Part shown: in pieces, positions 29,446 through 40,789 of the stretch
Position numbering within the stretch: the stretch's first letter is position 1
Layout: every line of letters starts with the position of its first letter
Source of the DNA: Hirudinaria manillensis
Taxonomy: Eukaryota; Annelida; Clitellata; Hirudinida; Hirudinidae
NCBI GenBank assembly: GCA_034509925.1
Contig: CM067527.1
Coordinates: forward strand, 14,199,415-14,263,414
Direction of reading: 5' to 3'
DNA: 64,000 nt
Notes under the pieces: model-generated
Told to the model about the DNA's origin: nothing
Seen by the model: only the letters and a program-made list of their open reading frames with translations
The model's database searches: none
Translations under genes and position numbers: made by a program

Positions 29446-31475
29446 ACATAAAATAAAATCAAAAAGTCAACATGATCTATTGACATTCATAATACAAAGG
29501 CAAATATGCAAAATAATGAGTCTGACTAAATAATGACATCACGTTTGTCTCAAACCAGATAGCAACTGTTTGTTCTCAGATGACAAACAGGTATTAGAGA
29601 TATATAAACAATTATAATATTGCTTACACATTGAAGACCAACCAAAGTTCAGCACGTATGCGTCAAAACACAATGGCTAGAAAGTGCTATCTATCTGTAT
29701 TCTCTAGTAACATCGAGACAATTGCATGGCTTCTTTTCAATCGATCCAATTATTGAACTTTTTTTTTATTAATTTAAAACGATAATTAACAAAATTTTCC
29801 TATGCTGCTGTGAAAATCAATTGAAAATGACTTGTGAAAATATTTGCATTAAAAATTATTAATAGTTTTCATTAATAATACAAATAATAATATTAATAAT
29901 AACAACGCACCAAGGGTTAGCAACTTCAGGATTGGCAGGTTTGGCTCGCTTAGTGATTTTCTTCGGCAGGCGTTAGATCAAAATATATTTGAAACAAATA
30001 AAAAAAATCTTTAAAACATACTGAAACAGCTTAGTTTGTATGCCAGACTTTAATGAATCTTTCTTTGATCTTGATTTTTGCTGAATGCGTTGGTGTAGAA
30101 GTTTGAATGCTTACCTATTGTATCGATAAATTGAGAAAATATTCGGCTGTTGGTCAAATCTGAATGATTTGAAAGTGCAACTTCGGTACGATGCTTTCAG
30201 AATTTCGTCGAATCCTGCTACATCTCATTAAACAAAAAACAGTTGAAACAAAATGAAGTGAAATAACTTGATGCATTATAATAAATAACATGATAATAAT
30301 AATAATAATATTAAATAATAATTATTATTTAATTTAATATTATTATTAAATAATAACATTATTATTAAAAACATGGAAATTGACATTTTTTAAAATTTAC
30401 GAGGCTCAATCCGATCGTACCTGAATAAAAAGAAACGGCTTGCTCAATAATATCAACGGAATGTGACATTCCCAATATTTTGAGTCGTGACGATACCTGT
30501 ATGCTAGCAGAAAAAAAATGATATTTTGATCATCAGCTTCAGAAGAAGCAGTCTATGAGTTCAATTTAAAATTTAAAAGATTTTACGTCGTAAAATACGG
30601 TAATAGAAAGCAATCGACTCTGCTTGTCACAAGGTCTGCTTGTGTCATTTAGCTTTTCTTTATAATATATAATACATAATATATATTATAATATCATCGC
30701 CATCATCAGATTTGCTCTTTTGAAACGTGGTGACACTTGTCTCTCCAACAATAGGATCGTATAAATAGTCTTCTATGTTATTGTTTAGACGCACAGCTGC
30801 AGAGATGCGCTGTCAGGATCCTAAGCGTTTCACCTGTTCGTGGTCCTAATTGTATACGAGTCAATGACAGGTAAAAGAACTACTTTTGTTGGGATATAAA
30901 TATAAATAAATAAATAATAAACACATAAATCATGATTAGAGTCATCTATAAACGAAGAGACATTTTAAAACCAGTTGCAACATTGTTTCACTTATTTTAA
31001 AAAAGACAGTTTAACATCTGTGATGGCAAATAAAACGGAACTAATGCAAGAAATTTGACTCCTAAGAGACTCATGGATTCGTCAAGAATAGAAAAAAGAA
31101 GGTGGTAATAATAAAAGTAAATATGCATAATTTGGTACTTATAATTTTTATTTACGGTTGCGAAGTTATTCCAAGACTGGCAAGTATTGAAGGATTGTAT
31201 CGAAACGTTAAGACGCGAACAACGAGCATTCCTTCACATTTTTACAAGAAAACGCTACTAATTATTTAAATTAATCAGTTATTTCTAATGTATGTATCAC
31301 GACTTTACTACCAGAAGCTACAAGGTAATTAATCATTTATTTTTTATTTATTTTTATTTTTAATATTCACCAAGCATTTGTACATCTAGCCACATGAAAA
31401 ATCACCGCTTTCAACTGTTAACAAATGATAAAATGAAGAAAACAGTCAATATAAAATCTAAACAATCTAAGTTCG
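29446..31475. other. Intergenic between gene B and gene C
   Basis: No gene seen. Contains an AT-rich palindromic ATT/AAT stretch at 30296-30368 and a weak echo (GGAATGT...GTGACGATA at about 30460-30495) of 29343-29375, which may be part of the same duplicated block as the exon relic. The right part holds T/A-rich sequence with an AATAAA for gene C on the minus strand near 31340. Confidence 0.5.
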
Positions 31476-34400
31476 CTATTGTTTGTGTTTCGGATATTTT
31501 AAAAGAATTTCTCTCCATTTTTTAATGATTTTCTTTTTAAATTCAATGTTATAGGCACGCATGTTATTACTGGCTCGTTGAAGAGTTTCGTCACCTAAAT
31601 TTGTTAAAAGGTCGACCAAATGTTCAGTACTTTCGTATATAAAACAGTGAGGCATGACTTGATAGAAGTCGGCAAATTTTATCCAGTACAAAGTACTTTC
31701 GTAGTCGTATTCATTCTTGGGATCAGGAACATTTGCTTGAGAAGGATGAGGTGGAATGATGGAGGCTTTTGGTCGCTCGCCGAAAAAGGCTCCGTTGAAA
31801 GATCTCTCTGGCATGATGTAGTGGTCTACCTGCCACCTGGCGAGGAGTTCGGGAGATGGAAAGAACATAGGAATGTTCATTCGGTATTGTTCGAAGATGC
31901 TCATCACTGAGATTTGGTATGGAACATGAACGATTCCTCGGTATTTGGCAACATCTTTATAGGTATGAGGCATGCCTTCCAACATTTTCAGTTTGACTCC
32001 GCAATTTATCTATAAACGATGAGATAATTAGTAAGTTTAAGTCCCAATTGTTTATATATAAGTTGAGTCATTCACTCGATACAATTATTATATCTGTAAA
32101 GAAAAGATTTAGAGCCTTTGCCTGTTCATCTGATGTCATATCCTTGTTACATTAACATTCATTACTTTACTCACTACTTATATTTTTGTTTCAATTGGTA
32201 TTTCTTACATTCAATTTTTGTCTCTTTATTGTATCATTTATATTAAATCATTGCATAATATAATTGGTTATGTATTATCGCAATTTTTTTTAACATTCAT
32301 AGCCTTCTTTTGCTATAAGTACAGTAATTCTAAACTTTCAACCTATTGTAAAAATCACCCAATGGAGCTATTGAATTATAAGGCAAAGTTAATTCAAACT
32401 ATCGTTTCGATGAGGCAGGCTTGATGAATGGGTTTCTATAACAGCTTGTCTATATAACTGAGTATCTCTTTCTCAGAAACGGGACATAAATTAAATTAAG
32501 AAAAAAAACTGATTAGAGTTGCTTTCATATCTCATCCACAGCATATCATATGAAATAATTATATGGAAGCAAACATTTTAAAATACATTATATTTATATT
32601 ATCCGCTAAAGAATTTTAAATGTAAATGATTGGTCCGATCCAATTAACTAACTTCACAACAGTACCCTTGAAATTCATCAAGAAATATCGTTTTGAATCC
32701 GTTGTCTCTCCTTCTAACAACTAGAAACTCATTGATTTCGTTGGTGTATTCGGCTTCAGTGTAGTCGCATACGCTGGGCAGATGTTGGACCCCGATGCCA
32801 GTGTAATATTGGAGATATTTGGCATCGTAAAGGTTGTTACCTCCAAAGACATTCCAAGGTTTTTGAGCCAAATTTCTTAGGTTTTCGTTCAATTTGTTCC
32901 ACCTTTCGACAGTATATCTTCCTACGTCGTATCTGTCATTAGTTGTAACTCCGTGAATTTGCGTTTCATTTAACTTACATTAGGCGATTTTAGAAAGCCA
33001 TAATTTGTAATTATAAACATTCAATTAGGAAGACATGTCCTGAGTATCCTAACAGATTATTTATCATATTGTTCGAATACCTCGTAGTGGGTAAAACAAG
33101 GACGCTTTTGTTGAGTGGTATGTAAATCTCACAGATGGAAGCCGGATAGCTGCAGACCACTATGTCCACTGATTTCATTTCAGGATCATCCTTGTAGGCT
33201 TCGTAAAACTTCTCTGGTATTGGAGGCAGAACTTCAAGGACGTTGTAGCTGTCCAAGACCTGAACATGTTTAATTATTAAAATATGGCATGTTAATAAAT
33301 TTAATAACATAACATGTAATTAATTTAAAATCTCAACTAATTTCTGCTCCGTTTCATTTCAGTCAGTTGCTTAGATTACTTGCGGTCGCCCTATTTAAAT
33401 ATTCTCCAAAATTTTGATCAAAACTAAAAAAAATTTTTATTCATTGAAGGATGTGATGCATGCCTCTTTAATTTAAACTTTAAATGCTCTTTTAAACTAA
33501 ATTTATCACATCAAATGTAGACTGTCGTAATTCTTCTAGCACTATAGTCTTATGGGATGACTTTTGCGATTAGTTACAACCAATACGTTTGAGATGGAGG
33601 CAGAATATTATTGAAAATTTATGACTAATTTGCTAGACCTTGTAGCTGACATTTTCTTAATCGATCTCCATATTTTAACTTTTCCAAACCCGTTGTTGAC
33701 CCAGTTGCTATGTTTGCCACATCTTCTTCAAGTATTTATCGCGTACTTACAAGCATTACTTCTAGTTCTGGTCTCACCAATGCTTTGTAAAGTTTCAAAA
33801 TTTATATAAATAAAAATGGAAATGTGTGTTTGTATCAATGTTTACAACTACATCAGGTAAAATTCAGCTTTTTTCGAAAATCTTGCCATCCATTGGACGT
33901 GAAAAAAGACGAACATTTTGTACGTAATTAAGGTTCTCTGAAAGTTCTTCACCGATTGCTTTGAAATTTTGACACAGGTTTCATATAAATGTCATTAGCA
34001 GATATTAAATTCATGTTTGGTTTGTTTCCTTTAGAAACTGTATCAGTAAAACTAAGCATTGTGAAATTGTAAAAATAAATAATGAAGCGGTTACATATCC
34101 AACAGAATATTTGAATTCAGGGATTCCATCGCAGATACTGCAATTGAAAGTCGGCTTGCTATGTTGCGAAATTTCAACGAACCAAAGCTTTGTAACGTTA
34201 ATTCGACCTACTTTGTAACAATAGTTTTATGTGTTGCTATGACTTGCATTTTGTCAACAGCCTGCACTACGTCTGCAATGGTCTTCAATTTTATATAAAC
34301 ACTTTTTTTAACATGAATGCTTGACCCTCGCCATTAATTTCAATTAACATTTAATTTGAATTTTTACACCTATACATTAATAGGAATAACTGAAACCAAC

Positions 34401-34838
34401 CTTTAGCTTATCTTTAGTTGTGCAATTATGCCACGCGCATCTCCAAATGTCAAGGTTGTAGTCAAGGATTGTCACGCCAAAAGGAGTCAGTATGTTTTCG
34501 ATGTCTTTGATCGGAGTCATGTGCCATTCAGTGGCCCAAATGACCAGCGGTTTGTCTTTGAATATCTTCTTAGCCACAATCCTGGCTGATGGCGGAAGGA
34601 TGGATGTGTCGTTGAGGATTTCGTAGGCCACATCTTCAGTTTTCTCCAGTTCTAAATCATCATTTATTGAAGCTCCTTCAGTAGTGTACGCAAAAGTCAC
34701 GTTTTTCAGTATCTTAAATGCCGGTCTGCTATACCAACATTTGAATTTAAATATCAATCCTGGCGAAAAGTAAAATGGAATCGACGTTATTAAAAACAAA
34801 ATTAATAGAAGCAGATATGATTTCGTAATTCGCAACAT
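31476..34838 (-). CDS. Glycosyltransferase-like type II membrane protein, copy C, 4 exons
   Basis: Exons: 34838-34401, 33259-33081, 32932-32653 and 32009-31476, with phases 0/2/0, giving 476 residues. The anchor is residues about 7-24 (SYLLLLILFLITSIPFYF). The stem region is the most diverged of the three copies, but the catalytic-type blocks (WATEWHMTPIKD, VLDYNLD-like, ICEIYIPLNKSVLVLP, YRGIVHVPYQISVMSIFEQY, MFFPSPELLARW) are kept. Intron 1 (33260-34400) contains a Helitron-like fragment. The end of exon 3 (FQGYCCE) differs from A and B (FNNASEI, FNNVSKN) at the same splice position. It looks intact; a TATA box lies close upstream. Confidence 0.8.
33801..34080 (+). mobile_element. Helitron-like fragment inside intron 1 of gene C
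   Basis: Related to 26202-26569: shares TATATAAATAAAAATGG/C, TTTTTTCGAAAATCTTGCCA, ACCGATTGCTTTGAAATT and AAGCATTGTGAAATTGTAAA, but the blocks are rearranged and the 3' CTAGT end is absent. It is an older or truncated copy. Confidence 0.5.
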
Positions 34839-34891
34839 AACTGCTAAGCTTCCAGCTTTTCAAAATGCCGAATCGACTTCGAGAACAAGCA

Positions 34892-34898
34892 TTTTATA
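34892..34898 (-). promoter_or_regulatory. TATA box candidate for gene C
   Basis: TATAAAA on the minus strand, 54 nt upstream of the ATG, leaving a very short 5' UTR if transcription starts about 30 nt downstream. Confidence 0.5.
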
Positions 34899-37800
34899 GC
34901 GTGCTCGGTCGATGCGCTTTGTAGGACGGCAAGAACTGTTTTTAAAAGTTTTGTAAAAGTAAATAATATTAAATATAATTTATTAATTTAATAATTTATT
35001 AATTTATATTGTTGAATTTATTCACTTATTTGAGATGGTTTTCTCATAAATAGGATATAAATCCACCACTATATTTATACTGTACTACCTACTTTTCACG
35101 AGATCATATTATTGGTTCAGTTTTGAGAGAAAAATTTTAAGAAATTCCATCATTTGCAACGCAAAACTGAAAGAACTCTTGAAAGACTTGTGAATAATAT
35201 GTTTCCAAATAAAATACATAATACATTATGTTTTACATGGATAGACAGAAATAAAGAGGTTTAAATCATTGCCACTAACCCTAACCCCACTTTATTAATT
35301 GCATGTTAAATGTTAGCCACATCTAGACGAACATTAGCCAGTCCTTAATACGACATCTGTTATTGACATACATGGACTCATGAATATTACTATTTGTTTA
35401 ATTTGCATATTACCTAATCTACGAAGCAAAACAATTTATATATGTTTTCTGAGTAATCATGGAAGGATGCATTGTTTTTTTTTTTATAAATCACAATAAC
35501 TGAGGCTAAATAAGAAAACAGAAATAATAAATAATTAATTATATCAATGTTTAAATGACCCAATAGATAAAGAGTTAAGCAAAAGTACGTAAATCCTAGA
35601 AGCTTATCTTCAATAAGTTCATAATCACAGGCATCATCACCATCACCAACACCATCGTCATCATCATCAACATCTTCATCATCAGCAGCAGCTACATATT
35701 TTCTTGTTTGTTGTTTTATTTGGTTGTTGATTGAATATCTTCTACTTAAGGTTAATTATGGTAAACAAGACTTGCCAAACAACAAACAGCAGAAGAATAC
35801 GAGAGTGTATGTAAACATGCATTCAGCTGGACCCTTCGAAGTAGTCATTTTCAGTCAAAAGGGCCCATGGCTTGTTTAAGGCTGTATTTATTCCTGTACA
35901 GAAACACATCCATATCTTAACTTATTTGAAACACAAACTACTTTATTTGTTAGATTTCATTTCTTGGGGTCATCAAATAAATGGTAACAGCATGAAGTGA
36001 AGAAAAAACAATTCTGACAAAGGTAACATTAGGGCGACCTAATTAAAGAAATATGACATGAATCGATAATAGTATTGGTTGTTGTAAGAACTAGCTGATC
36101 AAGTCAATAACCGAGAATAACCTACTAAGAAGCAACTGAATTTGGAACACTTTGATCAACATACAATGCTGATTTTTAACAGTATTTTCCAAGAGCACCA
36201 CGCCTCAACAGAGCAGAAGAGGGAAAACAATATTTTCGGAAAAGCTCTCCAAAGAATGCCATACACTACGCTTTTTAGAGCCTTTTTACAAGTCTGGAAA
36301 TCTAGCTCAAGACGGAGATGAGCTTGCAAGTAAACAATGACGCGAAATTAACATAAATTTTGTATACATCTATAAAAATACATTTCCGATAGATAATTTA
36401 TAGTTTCTTTAATATTAATAAAATAAGATGATAAAATCGCTGCAGCTGAAATTGTATGCGGCACCAGAGTATTTAAAAGTACATACATATAAATTTAAAA
36501 TTTTTTAAATTAAAAACATACCAATAAAAATAACGATGTCATCAAAAGAGCCACATCTATCATTGCTGTGACCTAATTGCGGTCTTTGACATCACCCAAT
36601 TAGATTCAAGAATGAGCATACTCATGAATATTAATTAGCCCAAGAAAAATCTTTTAGCAATAGGCAACCTTACTATGTATGATGAAATGAGATATTAATA
36701 ACTAGTACTAAAGATGTAATAGAGGCAAATATAAGCCAATAATCGGACACATAAACATTCGTTATTTTTCCGACAGAGTCTGATCAGTAACTATGCGAGA
36801 AGAAAGAAAATTTAACCATAGGTTTTTGTTTTACTAAATCGTATTCTATGCGCATATATTTTGTTATAAAATTAATATAACAATAATTATAAAAATGTAT
36901 TTGTTAAGTTAATATCGTGATTGGCAAAATTGATGGCTGATCAGCTGCTAATTAATATGTAACAGATATTAAGAAATATTTCTTGAAATTCATTTGCCTA
37001 CAAACATCAAAGTTTCTGGACATAATTTCAGTCATGGTTTTTATATGTTAAGGTGATTTTTATTAAAAAAATTGGGAATTGTCTCCAAGATGATCACCAA
37101 TTCATACGAACATTTAAAATGATTTCTCACTCAGTCGCTGGTCAAATTTAAAATTTGTAATGATTTTTAATCATTTCAAAACGAAAATATATATCAAGAA
37201 AATTTACAAAAATTATTTATTAAGCAAAAAAAAAATAAAACAATAGCTCTTATTAGTAAAAATTTCATTCACCTTGGGTCAAAGGAAAAGTTGAGAATAA
37301 GTAATGGTAATAACCAGCCCCGCGGCTCTTTGCTTGCCTAGCTTTTAATGGGCGTGGGTTGCGTCGGGCGTGAGGTGCTACGTGCAAGTCTGGCGGCAGG
37401 CCGCGGTCCCCCGGCGATGGTGGGGTCGGTGTAGTGTGGGGGAGGAGGACGGGTGCTGGTTTGGAATGGCCGTATGGATCGCTGGAGACTTTTAAGAATA
37501 ATATAAATGAAAGAGTTAAGGTAAACGTTTCTTGTATCTCTTTAAAAAATGATAAGACTTTTACAAAACATTACACATATTAACAATAGATATTTTAACG
37601 AAAAATAAATAAATTGCTTAAAGAAAGATAAGTAAGACTCCTTACTTAAATAAATATGTATCTTAAATGAAAACCTTAATAATAAAATAAAAACAAAATT
37701 ATTAGTAGCTCATCTAATGTGTTCGACTTTAGAATCAGCGACATCTATCGATAAAAATTATTGAATGAAATTTGGCGAAATTGAATGGAATATTTAAAGA

Positions 37801-38012
37801 AAATGGTGAAAAAGATAAAGAACAATCACGATACATAAAATGTAATATATTTTAAATAGGATAATTGTGAGAATATGAAGAATAGGTATCGCCACCCTGG
37901 ATTGTATAAAAATTTGGAAATATATTGAAGGTGTGAAACACGGAGCGTTTTTTTTTTTTTTTTTTTTTAAGTACCTGGTGGGTATAAAGGAAGGTAAATT
38001 CTCTGAAATGGC
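34899..38012. other. Gene-poor AT-rich region with a GC-rich island
   Basis: I find no protein gene. There are short (ATC)n runs at 35632-35690, poly-T at 37950-37969, and one sharply GC-rich block at 37310-37495 described separately. The remainder is unique-looking AT-rich DNA. Confidence 0.5.
37310..37495. other. GC-rich island of unknown nature
   Basis: About 185 bp of GC- and CpG-rich sequence (GGCAGGCCGCGGTCCCCC, GGGGTCGGTGTAGTGTGGGG) with abrupt AT-rich borders. On the minus strand one frame is open through it and would encode a Pro/Arg/His-rich peptide without a recognisable domain. It could be the tail of an inserted repeat, a structured RNA, or a CpG island. I cannot assign it. Confidence 0.5.
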
Positions 38013-38204
38013 ATTCGCTTCTCGGCCTTTCGGCTAAGATCAAAGTGTAGTTTCTGTTCTTATCAGCTTAATATCTGATATGTCTTCCATCGGAGGACGT
38101 CGATATTAAACTATTTTGTGGAAACCGGCGGTAGACTTCGGCTTGCCGAGTCTATCCCACGGGCTGGCCCAGTATTGCAGTTCTTCTGGGATCGGCCTAC
38201 ATCT
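38013..38204 (+). ncRNA. RNU2: U2 spliceosomal snRNA
   Basis: About 192 nt, the normal U2 length, starting ATTCGCTTCTCGGCC. Recognisable parts in order: stem I (CTCGGCCTTTCGGCTAAG), the branch-site region (GTGTAGTT), stem IIa (TCTGTTCTTATCAG with ATATCTGATA), stem IIb (GTCTTCC/GGAGGAC), an Sm-type site (ATTTTGTGG), stem III (GTAGACTTCGGC/GCCGAGTCTATC), and stem-loop IV with the conserved loop TATTGCAGT that binds U2B''. U2 pairs with the intron branch site in the spliceosome. Compensated stems argue for a functional gene. The branch-site pairing hexamer is GTAGTT instead of the near-universal GTAGTA. No certain upstream snRNA promoter element could be picked out. Confidence 0.92.
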
Positions 38205-38251
38205 AAAATTTATAAAAATAAAGATAATGATGATTTTTTGAAAATTTTTTC

Positions 38252-38280
38252 GGGTTAGGGTTAGGGTTAGGGTTAGGGTT
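38252..38280 (+). repeat. Interstitial telomeric repeat 1, (TTAGGG)~4.5
   Basis: Perfect GGGTTA repeats starting 48 bp after the U2 gene. This is the first telomeric tract and the left border of the subtelomeric zone. The G-rich strand runs rightward. Confidence 0.97.
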
Positions 38281-38545
38281 AAGATAGGAGAAAAAAATGT
38301 CGTTCCGCTTTCGCAGAAGAAAACATTTGCTTTAATCGTGAGACCGCTTTTTACGACCTACGCTCCTTAGAGCGGATCCGTAATTAGTCGAATTTTACGG
38401 CTAATATTGCTCGAGGAAGGTGACCAAGGAGTGAGTGCTATATAATTTGTCGCAAATAGTTGATCAGTCGTTATCACGAGAATCGATATATTTTGGCGAC
38501 ATCTAACGAGTGTCGTTATTTGGTGGCTTCTTCTTCTTCTTATTC

Positions 38546-38583
<38 letters not shown>

Positions 38584-38714
38584 ATTATTATTATTATCGT
38601 TATTGTTATTATTATAATTATTATTAATGTTATTAATATTATTATTATTATTATTATTGCTATTATTATTGTTATTATTATCATCATTACTATTATTATT
38701 GTTATTATTGTTAC

Positions 38715-38776
<62 letters not shown>

Positions 38777-38807
38777 GGGTTAGGGGTTAGGGTTAGGGTT
38801 TATTAAC

Positions 38808-38854
<47 letters not shown>

Positions 38855-40717
38855 CATTATTACTATTATTATTGTTAAGTCTTGCAATCCTTTGAGCGAC
38901 ATCTAGTGGGTATTCTTATGCTATGGAAAAAGCTATTGTAATTCCAATTAGCAAGAATATGAGCCTGAATGCAAGATATGGCATTTGTATGTAGCCGTGT
39001 ATAATATCGGATTATTTTAATCCCGATTTATAACGACCTTGATGCAAATCTTGCAATCATTAAAGCGACATCTAGCGGGTATTCTTATGCGATGGAAAAA
39101 AGCTATTGTAATTCCAGTAGCAAGAATATGAGCCAGAATGCAAGATATAACATTTGTAAGTAGCCGTGTATAATTTCGGATTAGATTAATCTTGATTTAT
39201 AACGACCCTGATGTACAACTTGCAATTATTACAGGTTTCTGCGCCATCTAGCGTGTATTCATATCGTAGCGAATGTTGTTTAAACCGAGCTACCTTTGCC
39301 TTATAATGCAAACACAATGGAAAACAATTGCAATTCCATTGTAAAGAATAATGCTAGAATGCAAGATATAAATTTTTGCAGAGAGTTATGTGCAGCGTCG
39401 GATTAGATTAATCGTAACTCACCAAAACTCGGATGCTAACCTTGTGGCAGAAACAAGACGAACATTGATAAGATAATCCGTTTAATACATTTTTAAAAAA
39501 CATTTATTTAAAACATTTTTATACCACTAGGCCCTCGGTTGTCGTACAACCCTCGAAGGTGGAAAATGTAGATCAAAACGGAAAAATGTGGCTATTTAAC
39601 CACGATCGAAATAGTCATTAGTCAGTCGTTCTAATGACGTGTCACGATGAGCAGTTCCTACTGGATACTGGCGGTGTAGACAGGCAACCATGGGGGGTGT
39701 CTCGTCAGCACGGCTGCTTGTCTTGGAAATGTTCGTGTCAGGTCGCTTGTAGGCTCGTTGGGGGTCCGTGACGAAGATTAATTGCCTTTTAAACGATCTT
39801 CGCAAATATTTATTCGAGTTGATCGCAAGAGAGATTTTTTATTATTAAGAGAGTCAGTTTTTAGACTCATAAAGTAGTGCCAAACACATTGATGTCAAAT
39901 GGGATATTGCCAGAAGAATTATAGGCAACACGGTTTTCTGGATAACCATGAAGTCAATTAAATTCTAGTTTCCGTCGACAGATGGTAGGTTCACTCTCGG
40001 TTTCCGATGAATTTCCGATCGTATTCCGGGGGGTTTTGGTCCTTTGGACTGAGCCCTGGAGCCCATGAAACTTCCGTCGATAGATGGCGGGTTCGGGTTT
40101 TAATATTTGGCGGATTTCTGCCCGGTTTTCGGTGAATTTTTCACTGTATTCCGAGAAGCTTTGGTCCAGTGGACTGAGCCTTGAAATCCATTAACCAATG
40201 ACAGATAACAGGTTCCCGACCCGTATTTGATGAATTTTCATTTCCGGGAATCAGCTAATTGAAATGTTTAATATCCGTCGACAGGTGGCAGGTTCTCGTC
40301 CGGTTTTCGATGAAGTTTTCATCTTAATCGGGGGCTTTTCAAAAAGCTCTGGAGACTGCAAATCAAGTCGATTTAAATCCATTCGGATTTATTGTAAATA
40401 AGAGATTATGCATTGAGAAATAGTCGTTTGACGGTTAAAACTCGCACTGAATCTCGTCAAATTGGAACGTTTCCTTGCGGGAGGCGCTCATTATGAAATT
40501 AGAATCGATAGATCGAGTTGACGAGAATCGATAAGTTTCAGTGATCTCTGGTGGGTTAAGAAAAAAGAAAAGAAAATGAATGAATTTTAAGAACTAGCGT
40601 AGAAGTTTATAATATGTGAGATTAAAAATTCGACAAATTGGATTATCGAAAGTTTAATTTCAGCGACCTCTAGAGAAAGTTCTTGTTGAAAGTATTAAGA
40701 AGGAGTCTAAGAACAAT
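38281..40717 (+). repeat. Subtelomeric repeat S, copy 1 (right part missing)
   Basis: Begins AAGATAGGAGAAAAAAATGT as do all S copies. In order: a ~250-bp leader; an ATT microsatellite (38528-38873) with an internal telomeric patch at 38774-38800; ~169-176-bp tandem block (boxes at 38896, 39065, 39241); the CACTAGGCCCTCGG box (39525-39538); a block of degenerate ~100-bp repeats marked by CCGTCGAYAG; and the start of the 516-bp array. It stops abruptly inside the first 516-bp unit, where TTAGGG repeats begin. No protein-coding capacity is credible. Confidence 0.9.
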
Positions 40718-40789
40718 GGGTTAGGGTTAGGGTTAGGGTTAGGGTTAGGGTTAGGGTTAGGGTTAGGGTTAGGGTTAGGGTTAGGGTTA
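40718..40789 (+). repeat. Interstitial telomeric repeat 2, (TTAGGG)~12
   Basis: Perfect rightward TTAGGG tract at the S1/T1 junction. S1 is cut in mid-unit here. Confidence 0.97.

Noticed and set aside
37852-38043. 63-residue minus-strand open frame overlapping the start of the U2 gene
   Set aside because: It contains a poly-Lys run from the poly-T tract and overlaps a strongly supported RNA gene.
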